DNA of 34,366 bases from Desulfobacteraceae bacterium 4572_123 (lineage in GTDB: Bacteria > Desulfobacterota > Desulfobacteria > Desulfobacterales > 4572-123), in NCBI GenBank assembly GCA_002084545.1, contig NBLJ01000010.1:1-34366 (forward strand), given 5' to 3'. The notes beneath the pieces were generated by a model, which did no database searches, was not told where the DNA came from, and worked only from the letters and a program-made list of their open reading frames with translations. Positions 22,635-31,512 of the stretch are shown here, piece by piece (position 1 is the stretch's first letter; the number at the start of each line of letters is the position of its first letter). A program made the translations under genes and the position numbers.

Positions 22635-24266
22635 CTATTTAACAATTTTAGGCACCTGAAATAGCCGTGTAATTTCATCAACTTTAAATTCCGGCCAGGC
22701 GGCCTTGCTATTGTGCCGCAGGGCCTTTATCCCATGGCCGGCTTCAAGGATTTTGCCGATACAGGTCACCTTTATACCGGCATCACGGATTCGGGTTTCA
22801 AGCTGATCACACACATCGGGCCGGCAGCAGATCAGAAGACTGCCGGAACCGATTAGTCCCATGGGATCAATACCCAGCAGACGGCAGATCCTTTCAGTTT
22901 CCGGATATACCGGGATAAGATCCATATTGATTTCAAATTTATGCCCGCCGCAAATGCTGGTTTCCGCCAGTGCACTTGCAAGCCCCCCCTCGGTCACATC
23001 ATGCATGGCACTGACACCCTTTAAGCCTGCTGCAATGCCGGCCTCCTCCATGATGCTGATATGAGCAAGAAATCCGCGGCAGGTCTCTATCTCCGTCTCC
23101 GACATCCCCTTTTTAATTAAGCGATCTGCAAATTCACGGGCGATAATTGCAGTACCCTCCACTGCGACGGCTTTGGTGAGTAATATCCTGTCACCCGGGC
23201 GCATATTGCGCTTGTCGATAAGGGACTGCCGGCTCACTGTACCTGTCAGCATTCCACTGACCACAGGCCGGGTAACAGCGTCGGTGATTTCGGTGTGACC
23301 GCCGCACAGGGTTATATTCCAGCGTCGGCACATGGTCTGCAAATCGGACATGATACGGCAGATTCGGGAGGGCGTTATGTCGCAGGGAAGCAAAAGTGTG
23401 GTCAAAAGCCAGCGTGGAACGGCTCCGGATGTGGCTATGTCATTGGCGTTTACCAGTACAGCGTAGTCGCCGATGGAATCAGTAGCAAAGGTAATAGGAT
23501 CGGATTTTAAAACAATGACCTGTTCATCGGTCACATCTATTGCGGTTGTATCTTCCCCCACCCCCGGTTTGATTATAATCGACGGATCACTGATGTCCAG
23601 TTGCTCCAGAAAAGATTTCAGCAGGTCATTGGGCAGCTTACCGGCAGGCAGGGGAATGCCGAGGCGCACAATTTTTTCAAGCTCCTCAAGCCCTGTGATG
23701 GTAAAGTCGCTTTCTTCCGGAACAGTAAAATCTTTTGGGCTGTTGTTCAGAAAAACCGTAGTAGCACCGGCCCTGCGGCCTGCCTGGATATCAAAGATAA
23801 AATCCCCCACCACCAGAATCTGGTCAGCGCTGACATTCAATACTTGAGCGGCCCGCAGGATTCCGTCAGGACAGGGTTTGGGCGGGATCGGATCATCCCT
23901 GGAAATAATAAGATCAAAGTCGGCAGCGCGTGTCGTCTTAAAATTTTCCAGGGCCCGTTCAATGGAGCAGCGACTGTTGCGGCTGATGATGCCTATTAGC
24001 AATCCCTGGGATTTAAGCCGGGCAATCATCTGCTCGGCTCCCCCGGCAGGCCTGGATCGAATTGCAGCATCCATTTCGAATTGATCGAGTTTTTTCCGGG
24101 CCGCATCGCGCTTGGATAGGGGATTGATCTTGCAAATAAATTCAAGTACGGGTGTATCGGCCGGACAGTTCAGTTGGTTGCGGATCACTGAGAAATCAAG
24201 CGTTTCGGGTCGTGTCAGGGTTCCGTCGAAATCAAACAGGACGGCCTTTAAGCTAAATGTTTTCAT
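22635..24266 (-). CDS. HAD phosphatase-AIR synthase (HypE/ThiL-like) fusion
   Basis: The 543-residue protein fuses two enzymes. Residues about 5-205 are a HAD hydrolase of the phosphoglycolate-phosphatase type, with motif I FDFDGTLT (Asp12, Asp14), motif II IISRN, motif III KPCPDG and motif IV VVGDFIFD, all intact. Residues about 225-525 are an AIR synthase-related ATP-binding domain with GVGEDTTAIDV, NANDIATSGAVPRWLLT, CGGHTEITDAV and MHDVTEGGLASALAE, most like HypE/ThiL. The C-terminus lacks the PRIC-type tail of HypE, so it is not HypE itself, and there is no N-terminal Cys/Sec loop as in SelD. A small-molecule phosphate made by one half and removed by the other is conceivable. Reaction unknown. 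No clear Shine-Dalgarno precedes the ATG. Confidence 0.85.
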   Translation of the reverse strand: MKTFSLKAVLFDFDGTLTRPETLDFSVIRNQLNCPADTPVLEFICKINPLSKRDAARKKLDQFEMDAAIRSRPAGGAEQMIARLKSQGLLIGIISRNSRCSIERALENFKTTRAADFDLIISRDDPIPPKPCPDGILRAAQVLNVSADQILVVGDFIFDIQAGRRAGATTVFLNNSPKDFTVPEESDFTITGLEELEKIVRLGIPLPAGKLPNDLLKSFLEQLDISDPSIIIKPGVGEDTTAIDVTDEQVIVLKSDPITFATDSIGDYAVLVNANDIATSGAVPRWLLTTLLLPCDITPSRICRIMSDLQTMCRRWNITLCGGHTEITDAVTRPVVSGMLTGTVSRQSLIDKRNMRPGDRILLTKAVAVEGTAIIAREFADRLIKKGMSETEIETCRGFLAHISIMEEAGIAAGLKGVSAMHDVTEGGLASALAETSICGGHKFEINMDLIPVYPETERICRLLGIDPMGLIGSGSLLICCRPDVCDQLETRIRDAGIKVTCIGKILEAGHGIKALRHNSKAAWPEFKVDEITRLFQVPKIVK

Positions 24267-24444
24267 GGCTGCTATTCTTTGATGATTTCGTAATAAGTAT
24301 TTGGGATGCCCCCAATTTGTTAAAATTTTCCGTTAGAGCGAAAACCTTCTGTATATTAATTTTATACCGAGTGAAAGAAAAAAACAAATTTCAATAAATT
24401 TGGTTTAATTTGCAACTGTTAAAATTGTATTCCCGTTTTCCTCC

Positions 24445-24473
24445 TTGACACCCATGAATTGCTCTCTTATACC
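24445..24473 (+). promoter_or_regulatory. Sigma-70 promoter of the methionine aminopeptidase gene
   Basis: TTGACA (24445-24450), a 17-base spacer and TATACC (24468-24473) give a good promoter. The predicted leader is about 43 bases and contains a short palindrome GGTTTGTAAACC (24507-24518) near the ribosome binding site. The rest of 24267-24444 shows nothing recognisable. Confidence 0.7.
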
Positions 24474-24522
24474 TGTGGGAAGGTTTATTTAAAATATAAA
24501 CAGAAAGGTTTGTAAACCGGTC

Positions 24523-25410
24523 ATGAAAAAAAGCAGCTCGAAAATAGGCCGAAATGATCCATGTCCCTGCGGCAGCGGTCTTAAATATAAAAAATGCTGT
24601 ATGGGCAAAAAAGAAGTGAGTGCCGAATATCGTGCGAATCTGTATGCAAGACAGCACAATATCCGCGTAAAAACAGAAAAGGATATCGAGGCCATCAGAA
24701 AGGCCGGTCGTTTGACCGTTGCCACGCTTGATCTGGTTGAATCAAAAATCCGTCCGGGTATTTCAACCGAAGAGATCAATACCCTGGTTCATGAATTTAC
24801 CATAAAAAATGGCGCGATTCCGGCTCCATTGAATTACCGCGGTTTTCCAAAAAGCGTTTGTACATCCGTGAATGAAGTCATTTGTCACGGCATTCCCGGA
24901 AAACGTATTCTTAAAGACGGCGATATCGTCAATATCGATGTGACGCCGATTTTGAATGGCTACTATGCAGATGCCAATAAAACTTTTTTTGTAGGCGAAC
25001 CTGGGCCGGATGCCAAAAAAATTGTAGCTGTGGCCGGTGAATGCCTGAAACAGGGCATGGAAATGGTGCGACCCGATGCCACGATCGGTGATATCGGCTG
25101 GGCTATCCAGAAATATGCCGAAGACCAGGGCTGCTCGGTTGTCAGAGAATTTGTAGGCCACGGGGTCGGGTTTGAATTTCATGAAGCGCCACAGATTCCG
25201 CATTACGGCCGCCGGAAAAGCGGGCTGGTACTGATTCCGGGTATGGTGTTTACCATCGAACCAATGATTAACATCGGCCGTCACAACCTGTATATTCTAG
25301 ATGATGGCTGGACAGCCGTTACCGAAGATGGTTCATTGTCGGCCCAGTTTGAGCAGACTCTTGTAGTGACTGAAGACGGTGTCAAAAGTTTGACACCATT
25401 TAAATTGTAG
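24523..25410 (+). CDS. map: Type I methionine aminopeptidase with N-terminal SEC-C zinc motif
   Basis: The 295-residue cytoplasmic enzyme removes the initiator Met from new proteins. The first 30 residues carry a SEC-C motif ([16 protein letters not shown] at 11-26), a zinc-binding element also found at the end of SecA that here may help ribosome contact. The catalytic domain has all five metal ligands, Asp139, Asp150, His213, Glu246 and Glu277, and the substrate His122. These sit at a constant offset of 42-43 from the E. coli numbering, so the domain is complete. AAAGG lies about 14 bases before the ATG, a little far. The stop codon is only 3 bases from the stop of the convergent HAD gene. 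Confidence 0.95.
   Translation: MKKSSSKIGRNDPCPCGSGLKYKKCCMGKKEVSAEYRANLYARQHNIRVKTEKDIEAIRKAGRLTVATLDLVESKIRPGISTEEINTLVHEFTIKNGAIPAPLNYRGFPKSVCTSVNEVICHGIPGKRILKDGDIVNIDVTPILNGYYADANKTFFVGEPGPDAKKIVAVAGECLKQGMEMVRPDATIGDIGWAIQKYAEDQGCSVVREFVGHGVGFEFHEAPQIPHYGRRKSGLVLIPGMVFTIEPMINIGRHNLYILDDGWTAVTEDGSLSAQFEQTLVVTEDGVKSLTPFKL
25378..25397. terminator. Possible terminator hairpin inside the 3' end of map
   Basis: GGTGTCAAA-AG-TTTGACACC is a perfect inverted repeat in the last codons of the methionine aminopeptidase gene. Convergent genes end 3 bases apart here, so a terminator must overlap coding sequence. The tight loop and lack of a strong U-tract lower confidence. Confidence 0.35.
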
Positions 25411-25413
25411 CTT

Positions 25414-26136
25414 TTAACTTTTCAGCCACATGTCAATGGCTTCGGCTACTCCGCAGGTGTTGTTGGAAGCCACATTCTGAAAACGGCCTTTAAGGTCATC
25501 CGGAGCATTGTCCACCACGAAACTGCTGCCGGACCATTCCAGCAGGTCCAGATCGTTAAAGTCGTTACCGATGGCCATGGTATCTTTTACCATGATTTTG
25601 AGTTCAGATGCCAGCCAGGCGGCGGCCTGGCTCTTGGAAACTTCCGGATGAAAGATTTCAAGCCAGGTGGATTGACCGTCCATGGGCGATGTGGAGTGGA
25701 TGATGCTGAAATCCGGCAGGGCCTTTCGAACAACAGCAAGCGCTGCGGCGGTCTCATTTTCGGGCACTACGGCAAGAAGCTGGGCTGCCGGGCCGAATCT
25801 GTCAGCATCTTCAATTACCAGTGGAGTTGAAAATTGTTTATACCCTGCCAATCGAGATTCAAAATCGGGGTTATGCCGACTGGTTCGTTGATATACCAGC
25901 ATGTGATTATCAGGGACCGGTTGGTGAACCATAAAATCGAAATTTGATTGCACGAAAAATTTGATTGCCCGCTCTACCGCATTGGAAGCAAGATTTATTT
26001 TTCGAACGATATTGCCTGCCGGGTGGGTTGCCACGCCGGCGCCGGTGCTGAAAATTATGTAATCAACCGGCAGATCGGCTCCCGGTGAATTCATAAATGA
26101 ATAGAAAGAACGGCCCGTGGCCACGGCACGGATCAC
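25414..26136 (-). CDS. HAD phosphatase (Cof-like) lacking the N-terminal nucleophile motif
   Basis: The 240 residues match a HAD IIB (Cof/sucrose-phosphatase-like) hydrolase from motif II onward: VIRAVATGRSFYS at the start (motif II Thr), a cap domain, a Lys in EVSKSQAAAWLASEL (motif III) and AIGNDFNDLDLL (motif IV). Motif I (DxDGT), with the catalytic Asp, is missing. The frame continues 11 codons upstream of the start with ISLPEHN, which is family-like, then meets a TGA at 26172-26170. No DxDGT is encoded in any frame before the livF 3' end at 26255. GGAG lies 6 bases before the GTG start, so it might still be translated. It is probably a 5'-truncated, inactive gene at the tail of the liv operon. 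Confidence 0.65.
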   Translation of the reverse strand: MIRAVATGRSFYSFMNSPGADLPVDYIIFSTGAGVATHPAGNIVRKINLASNAVERAIKFFVQSNFDFMVHQPVPDNHMLVYQRTSRHNPDFESRLAGYKQFSTPLVIEDADRFGPAAQLLAVVPENETAAALAVVRKALPDFSIIHSTSPMDGQSTWLEIFHPEVSKSQAAAWLASELKIMVKDTMAIGNDFNDLDLLEWSGSSFVVDNAPDDLKGRFQNVASNNTCGVAEAIDMWLKS

Positions 26137-26254
26137 ATTATGCTCCGGCAGGCTTATTTCTGATATTTGTCATTTGAAATTTTTTTGATCGCATACAGGA
26201 CGAATTAAATATTTTTGGCCTTTTTTAATTCATATTTCCGTATTTTACTAATTT

Positions 26255-26968
26255 TTATCCGCCTAAATAATATTCCTTTACTTTGGGGTTGTTCAAAAGC
26301 TCGGCGGCCAACCCCTCCAGGACGATTTCACCCCTCTCGAGCACGTAGGAGTAATGGGCAATTTTCAGGGCAGCCCTTGCATTCTGTTCCACAAGCATAA
26401 CCGTGACACCTGATTGGTTAAGTTGTTTAATGACGCTAAAGATTTCTTGAACGATTAAGGGGGCTATGCCCATGGAAGGTTCGTCTAAAAGAAGGAGATC
26501 AGGACGTCCCATCAAGGCACGACCAATGGCCAGCATCTGCTGCTCACCGCCTGAAAGGGTGCCGGCTATCTGCTTGGAACGCTTTTTCAGAATAGGAAAC
26601 ATCTGATAAACATGCTCCATTCTCTCCTTGATCTCTATCCGGTTGCTCCGCTTAAAATAATGATAGGCCCCGAGATTGATATTGTCGCGGACGGTCAGAT
26701 GGGCAAAAACCTGTCTCCCCTCCGGAACCTGTGAGATGCCCAGACGCACAATCCGGTTTGCCTGCATGTTGGCAATTTTTTGTTCCTTATAGAGAATAGA
26801 CCCCCCATTGATCTTCATTATACCGGAGATGGATTTTAAAAGGGTGGACTTGCCGGCCCCGTTGGTTCCAATGATGGAAACCACCTTTCCCGCTGGAACC
26901 CGTATGGAAACATCTTTAAGCACGCCGATGCTTCCATAAGATGCGTTGAGTTTATCAATCCTTAGCAT
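26255..26968 (-). CDS. livF: Branched-chain amino-acid-type ABC transporter ATPase LivF
   Basis: The 237-residue ATPase has Walker A GTNGAGKSTLL, signature LSGGEQQMLAIGRAL and Walker B LLLLDEPSMGI. Its short length and sequence assign it to the LivF branch of high-affinity amino-acid (HAAT) transporters. It powers import at the cytoplasmic face together with LivG. It is the last intact gene of the operon and starts 1 base after the livG stop. Substrate is set by the binding protein and is not certain. A truncated HAD gene follows. Confidence 0.93.
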   Translation of the reverse strand: MLRIDKLNASYGSIGVLKDVSIRVPAGKVVSIIGTNGAGKSTLLKSISGIMKINGGSILYKEQKIANMQANRIVRLGISQVPEGRQVFAHLTVRDNINLGAYHYFKRSNRIEIKERMEHVYQMFPILKKRSKQIAGTLSGGEQQMLAIGRALMGRPDLLLLDEPSMGIAPLIVQEIFSVIKQLNQSGVTVMLVEQNARAALKIAHYSYVLERGEIVLEGLAAELLNNPKVKEYYLGG

Positions 26969-26969
26969 A

Positions 26970-27749
26970 TCAGGCCTCTGCTCCTAAATATGCTTCAATA
27001 ACCATAGGGCTGTTCCGGACATCTTCAGGCGGTCCATCCGCAATCTTCCGGCCATAGTTTAACACCAAAATATCATCAGCGATATTCATCACCATTTTCA
27101 TATCATGTTCCACCAGTAATACGGTAATTCCTTTTGCTCTGATGGCCTTAATTAATGAAGAGGCCATGTGGGTCTCAGTTTCATTGAGGCCGGCTGCGGG
27201 TTCGTCCAGACAGATCAGTTCCGGCTCACTGGCCAGTGCCCGCCCGATCTCCAGTATTTTCTGTTCGCCCAATGGCAGGCTGTCCGCCGAATCCTTGAAT
27301 TTATCAGCAAGCCCGATAAATTTTAAAATTTTTAATGCACTTTCCCGAATCCGTTTTTCCCTGCGTCTGGACCGCGGCAAAACAAATCCGGAAGCCATAA
27401 ATGAGGTTCGAATTCGAGTATGGCATCCCAGCATGACATTTTCAAGGACCGTCATATTCCCAAACAGCTCAACTGTTTGGAATGTCCGGGAAATACCCAG
27501 GTATGCAATTTTGTGGGCCTTTAGATGCTGGATAGGCCGGCCTTTAAATCGCACCGTTCCCTCTGTTGGTGAAAAAGACCCTGTAATAATATTAAACAAA
27601 GTGGTCTTGCCGGCGCCGTTAGGGCCTATAATCGCTTTAATAATTCCTTTTTTTACCCGAAAATTAAGGTCGTTAAGAGCAATGAGACCACCAAAAGCCA
27701 TGACCACTTTTTGTACTTCCAGAACATTTTCTTCTCTAATCGTATTCAC
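26970..27749 (-). CDS. livG: Branched-chain amino-acid-type ABC transporter ATPase LivG
   Basis: The 259-residue ATPase has Walker A GPNGAGKTTLFN, signature LPLGEQKILEIGRAL and Walker B LICLDEPAAGL. The extended segment before the signature is typical of LivG. The signature reads LPLGEQ where LSGGQ is canonical, which is common in LivG proteins. The start is GTG at 27749, 6 bases after the livM stop. Partner of LivF in the cytoplasmic ATPase pair. Confidence 0.93.
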   Translation of the reverse strand: MNTIREENVLEVQKVVMAFGGLIALNDLNFRVKKGIIKAIIGPNGAGKTTLFNIITGSFSPTEGTVRFKGRPIQHLKAHKIAYLGISRTFQTVELFGNMTVLENVMLGCHTRIRTSFMASGFVLPRSRRREKRIRESALKILKFIGLADKFKDSADSLPLGEQKILEIGRALASEPELICLDEPAAGLNETETHMASSLIKAIRAKGITVLLVEHDMKMVMNIADDILVLNYGRKIADGPPEDVRNSPMVIEAYLGAEA

Positions 27750-27755
27750 CTGTAA

Positions 27756-28709
27756 CTAACTCCTGAACCAATCTTTTACGATTCCCGGCACCCCTGCCAG
27801 GCCTTGGGGCAAAAAGATCGTGACTAAAAGCAGAATAGCTCCATAGATGATAACATCAAATTCCTCAAAATAATGCAGCCACTCATAGCTTAAAAAGGTA
27901 ATCAGGCCGGCACCAATGACAGCACCCCAGATATTATGCATCCCACCTAGAGAGATCATGATCAAAAGTTTGACCGAAAAGAAAAGATCAAATGTGGATG
28001 GATTAATAAAATTAAGATAATGGGCATAAAGACTGCCGGCCAAAGATGCTAAAACAGCCGAATAAACAAAGATCATTATCTTGAATTTAAAAACATTCAC
28101 TCCCATGGCACTTGAAGCCGGTTCGCTGGCATGGATGGCTCTTAAGGCCCGCCCTGTGCCTGATTGAATTACATTGACGGTAAAAATAAAGGCAGCTAAA
28201 ACAAAACCCCACACCAGGTAAAAATATTTTTCAACAGAATCCAGATCAAATCCAAATATGCTTAAACCCGGGATTCCCGCCATGCCGTCCGGACCGCCGG
28301 TCCATTCGGCCTCTTCATTAAAAATGATGAAAATGATGACTCCGAAGGCAAGGGTTGCCATGGCCAGGTAATGGCCTTTTAATTTAAGAGAGGGCGCTCC
28401 CACCAATAGTGCAATCACCGCCGCAACAGTCATGCCTATACACATGCAGGCCCAGGGGTTCAAGTTATACCGGACTGTCAGAATAGCCGATACATAGGCA
28501 CCGATTCCATAAAAAGCTGCATGCCCAATTGATATCTGGCCGGCATACCCCATCAGCAGACTGAGGCCGATAGTAATCAGAGAAAAAATTCCCGCAAAAA
28601 CCATGATATCAGTATAATGGTCTATAGCGGGAATCTGGCGTGCAATCCATGGGAAGGTAATGATAAATAAAACAAAGATGGCTATGGGGAGCTTAGCGAT
28701 TCGTAACAT
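27756..28709 (-). CDS. livM: Branched-chain amino-acid-type ABC transporter permease LivM
   Basis: The 317-residue permease has about nine hydrophobic segments and the family stretch LLMGYAGQISIGHAAFYGIG, plus GALLLVGAP-like and SLGGMHNIWGAVIGA segments typical of LivM. It forms the membrane channel with LivH. Two bases separate it from livH. Confidence 0.92.
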   Translation of the reverse strand: MLRIAKLPIAIFVLFIITFPWIARQIPAIDHYTDIMVFAGIFSLITIGLSLLMGYAGQISIGHAAFYGIGAYVSAILTVRYNLNPWACMCIGMTVAAVIALLVGAPSLKLKGHYLAMATLAFGVIIFIIFNEEAEWTGGPDGMAGIPGLSIFGFDLDSVEKYFYLVWGFVLAAFIFTVNVIQSGTGRALRAIHASEPASSAMGVNVFKFKIMIFVYSAVLASLAGSLYAHYLNFINPSTFDLFFSVKLLIMISLGGMHNIWGAVIGAGLITFLSYEWLHYFEEFDVIIYGAILLLVTIFLPQGLAGVPGIVKDWFRS

Positions 28710-28711
28710 GT

Positions 28712-29614
28712 CTAAAACCTTTTGATTTTGCTGATCTCCATGCTTCCGAAAATTCCGCTGGGCTTAAAGAACAAGACAGCCATAAGGACAAGCAGTGCAA
28801 AGGCATCCTTGTATCCGGAAGAGATAAGTCCGGCTCCAAAGGATTCGATACTTCCAATGATCAGTCCACCCAGGATAGCACCGGGAAAGCTGCCCAGTCC
28901 TCCCAAAATAACGGCTCCGAATCCCTTTATGGCAAGCATGGCACCACGGTCATATTCCATCAAGGAGATGGGAGTCACGGTAATACCCGCCACCGCTCCG
29001 ATGCCGGCTGAAAGAGCAAAGGACAATAGAATCATCCGCTTGACATCGATGCCCACCAGACTGGCCGCATCCGCATTGTCGGCGCAGGCGCTCATGGCCT
29101 TGCCGATGATGGTCCGATCAAAAAATATGGACAGAGCAATAGCTGTGATGACCAGAAACCCAATCACCCAGAAATACTGTGGTTGAATCACGGCGCCTAA
29201 GAAAGTAATGGGATCGCGCCCGGAAAACGCGGGAAGATCGTAAGGGTTCTTGCCCCAGATAAACATGGCAATACCCTTAATCAGGGTGGAAGCTGCAATA
29301 GTAGCAATAATCAAAGTAAGAACCGAGGGCCGGCGAATGGGACGAATGGCCAACCGGTCCAAAAGCACCCCCACCAGCGTGACAAGAATTATTGTCGCCG
29401 GAAAGGCCAGAATAAAGGGCAGTCCCATGGCAACATGCAAAAAAACCATGATCAGCCCCCCCAGCATGACGAATTCACCCTGGGCAAAATTGATGATCTC
29501 GGTTACATTATAGATAATATTAAATCCCACGGCCACCATGGCATAAACACTGCCCACGGTCAGCCCGGTTATCAGATACTGAAAAAGCTGGCTCACCAGC
29601 GTAATTTTTTCCAT
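28712..29614 (-). CDS. livH: Branched-chain amino-acid-type ABC transporter permease LivH
   Basis: The 300-residue permease starts with VGSVYAMVAVGFNIIYNVTE and contains NFAQGEFVMLGG and ILGGLGSFPGAILGG, hallmarks of LivH. About eight membrane segments are visible. It follows the binding-protein gene after 101 bases, where only a weak 5-base hairpin is seen. Confidence 0.92.
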   Translation of the reverse strand: MEKITLVSQLFQYLITGLTVGSVYAMVAVGFNIIYNVTEIINFAQGEFVMLGGLIMVFLHVAMGLPFILAFPATIILVTLVGVLLDRLAIRPIRRPSVLTLIIATIAASTLIKGIAMFIWGKNPYDLPAFSGRDPITFLGAVIQPQYFWVIGFLVITAIALSIFFDRTIIGKAMSACADNADAASLVGIDVKRMILLSFALSAGIGAVAGITVTPISLMEYDRGAMLAIKGFGAVILGGLGSFPGAILGGLIIGSIESFGAGLISSGYKDAFALLVLMAVLFFKPSGIFGSMEISKIKRF

Positions 29615-29715
29615 ACGTCTCTATTTACAGCAAAGCTCCGCTTCAAACCGGCAAATTGAGTAAAAAAGTGACGGATAGCATGAAGCGAAGCCGGCTATTG
29701 TTAAAAATCAATGAA

Positions 29716-30888
29716 TCAGTCAGCCAGGGACCAGTCGCCATCTTTAACAACAACTATGTTAAAGGCATCTTTAGACAGGCCGTTATGGTCATTCGAGGAA
29801 TAATTGAAAACACCATGCTGACCCACAAAGTTAGTAATATTATTTTCAAGATAATCCCGAATTTTTGTCTTATCATCGCCAACATTCGAAAGGGCTTTTA
29901 CTACCATTTGCAATGCATCCCAGCTATGTCCGCCGAATGAACTCAGGGGTTCATTGTATTTGGCCGTATAGCTTTTAAGATAATCCATCGCTACATTTTT
30001 TTGAGGGTGGTCTGCGTGTAAAAGCTCGGCGATATTACAGGCTCCCAGCGGGCAGAAAACACCCTCGGCAGCTCCTGCGGCCAGTTTGATATTTTTACGG
30101 CTGCCAAAGCCATGGCTCTGATATAACGGGATCCCCGCCATTCCCAGATCTCTCCAGTTGCGAGTCACCGTAACCTGTGTCGGACCGATGGACCAATTGA
30201 TAATAGCGGAGGGAGCCTTGCCCTTGATTTTGGTCAACTGGGCTGTCATATCCGTGTCCTTTGGCCCGTATTTTTCATCGGCAACGATGTTCATATTATG
30301 CTCGGGTGCAAGCCGGATCAACTCTGAACGTCCACTGGCCCCAAATCCGGAAGTTACACTTATGATGGCTATTTTATTGATTCCTCTGCTTTTAAGATGG
30401 GTATAAATGGCTTCAACCGCGAGGCTGTCCGACTGGGGTGACTTGAAAACCCATTTATAAGGTTTGCCCGTTTTTTCATTGTGAACAATTTTGTAACTGG
30501 CCGCACAGGAAACCAGGGGGGTTTTATATTTTTCAACAACCGGTATCACCGCAAGAGAAAGCCCGCTCAAAGAAGGACCGATCACAGCACAGACCTTATC
30601 CCTGGTAATGAGTTTTTTTACCGCCAGGTTGCACTTGGTGGCATCCCCTTCGTCGTCATAAATAACAAGTTCCAGTTTTTTCCCGTTAATGCCGCCGGCC
30701 GCGTTAATCTTTTCAGCCAGCATCTCGGCGGTTTTCTTTTCCGGATCACCCAAAAAAGAAGCACGGCCGGTCACCGAAAAAACGGCACCTACCTTATATT
30801 CCCCTTCAAAAGCATTTGCCTGGCTGACAAGCAGCCCCATACCGAAAAAGCAAATTGTTGCAATAATAGCAATTCGTCTGAGTGTCAT
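29716..30888 (-). CDS. livK: Periplasmic substrate-binding protein of the Liv-type transporter
   Basis: The protein is about 390 residues. A Sec signal peptide (MTLRRIAIIATICFFGMGLL, cleavage likely after QANA) is followed by a type I periplasmic binding domain: YKVGAVFSVTGRASFLGDPE, AEMLAEKINAAGGINGKKLE, DDEGDATKCN and VCAVIGPSLSGLSLA. Such proteins bind branched-chain amino acids, amides or aromatic acids. The start at 30888 is chosen because GGGAG is just upstream; a start at 30933 would add residues that do not fit a signal peptide. Its neighbours (phenylacetate-CoA ligase and an ACT protein) suggest an aromatic acid or amino acid as ligand (inference). Confidence 0.9.
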   Translation of the reverse strand: MTLRRIAIIATICFFGMGLLVSQANAFEGEYKVGAVFSVTGRASFLGDPEKKTAEMLAEKINAAGGINGKKLELVIYDDEGDATKCNLAVKKLITRDKVCAVIGPSLSGLSLAVIPVVEKYKTPLVSCAASYKIVHNEKTGKPYKWVFKSPQSDSLAVEAIYTHLKSRGINKIAIISVTSGFGASGRSELIRLAPEHNMNIVADEKYGPKDTDMTAQLTKIKGKAPSAIINWSIGPTQVTVTRNWRDLGMAGIPLYQSHGFGSRKNIKLAAGAAEGVFCPLGACNIAELLHADHPQKNVAMDYLKSYTAKYNEPLSSFGGHSWDALQMVVKALSNVGDDKTKIRDYLENNITNFVGQHGVFNYSSNDHNGLSKDAFNIVVVKDGDWSLAD

Positions 30889-30965
30889 TTTCTTCTCCCT
30901 ATTGTTACTGGTATAAAAAATAATGATATTCATCTATTCGCCGGTTTAAAAGGTTTTAAACTCGT

Positions 30966-31397
30966 CTACATGGTATAAACTTCGCTTCCCTCAATCACCG
31001 TTACGTTATTTTTTTGGAATAATTCTATGGCCTTATCGATCGCATCGATTCTGAAAATCATTACCGCATTTTTCCCGCTATGCTGCACAAAAGCATACAT
31101 ATATTCCACATTGATTCCGGCCTGGTGCAAAATATCGAGTATCCTATGCAGGCCTCCGGGGCTGTCTTCCACTTCTACCGCTATAACATCCGTTTTTCCC
31201 ACGGAAAAGCCACGGTTTTTAAGTGCCTCTATGGCCTTTTGATTATTATTTACAATTAGACGCAGGACGCCAAAATCGGATGTATCGGCCAGGGCCAGCG
31301 CCCTGATATTCACATCCGCTTCTGCAAGAATAGCTGAAACTTCAGCCAAACGTCCGGCCTTGTTTTCCAAAAACACTGATATCTGTTCCGCCCGCAT
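30966..31397 (-). CDS. Tandem ACT-domain protein
   Basis: The 143-residue protein is made of two ACT domains (about 4-68 and 71-140): [20 protein letters not shown] and [18 protein letters not shown], each with the Gly that binds ligand at the strand-helix turn. ACT domains usually bind amino acids. Stand-alone two-domain ACT proteins often sit next to phenylacetate-CoA ligase and indolepyruvate ferredoxin oxidoreductase genes, as here with paaK. GGGAGG precedes the start. It probably senses an amino acid and modulates the neighbouring ligase or transporter. Confidence 0.9.
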   Translation of the reverse strand: MRAEQISVFLENKAGRLAEVSAILAEADVNIRALALADTSDFGVLRLIVNNNQKAIEALKNRGFSVGKTDVIAVEVEDSPGGLHRILDILHQAGINVEYMYAFVQHSGKNAVMIFRIDAIDKAIELFQKNNVTVIEGSEVYTM

Positions 31398-31512
31398 ATC
31401 TTGCCTCCCTTTTCACTATCACTGGTTATTAGTAACTGATTATTGTTCGTTGATATTCGACATCTGTCACATTTCAACATCCAATCCCAGATATTCGGCG
31501 CTCAATTGATAC

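Noticed and set aside
22635-24266. SelD or HypE assignment for the HAD-AIRS protein
   Set aside because: It lacks the N-terminal Cys/Sec loop of SelD and the C-terminal PRIC-like tail of HypE.
26137-26254. Selenocysteine read-through of the TGA before the truncated HAD gene
   Set aside because: The sequence upstream of this TGA has no HAD motif and no start in frame, so read-through would not restore the enzyme.
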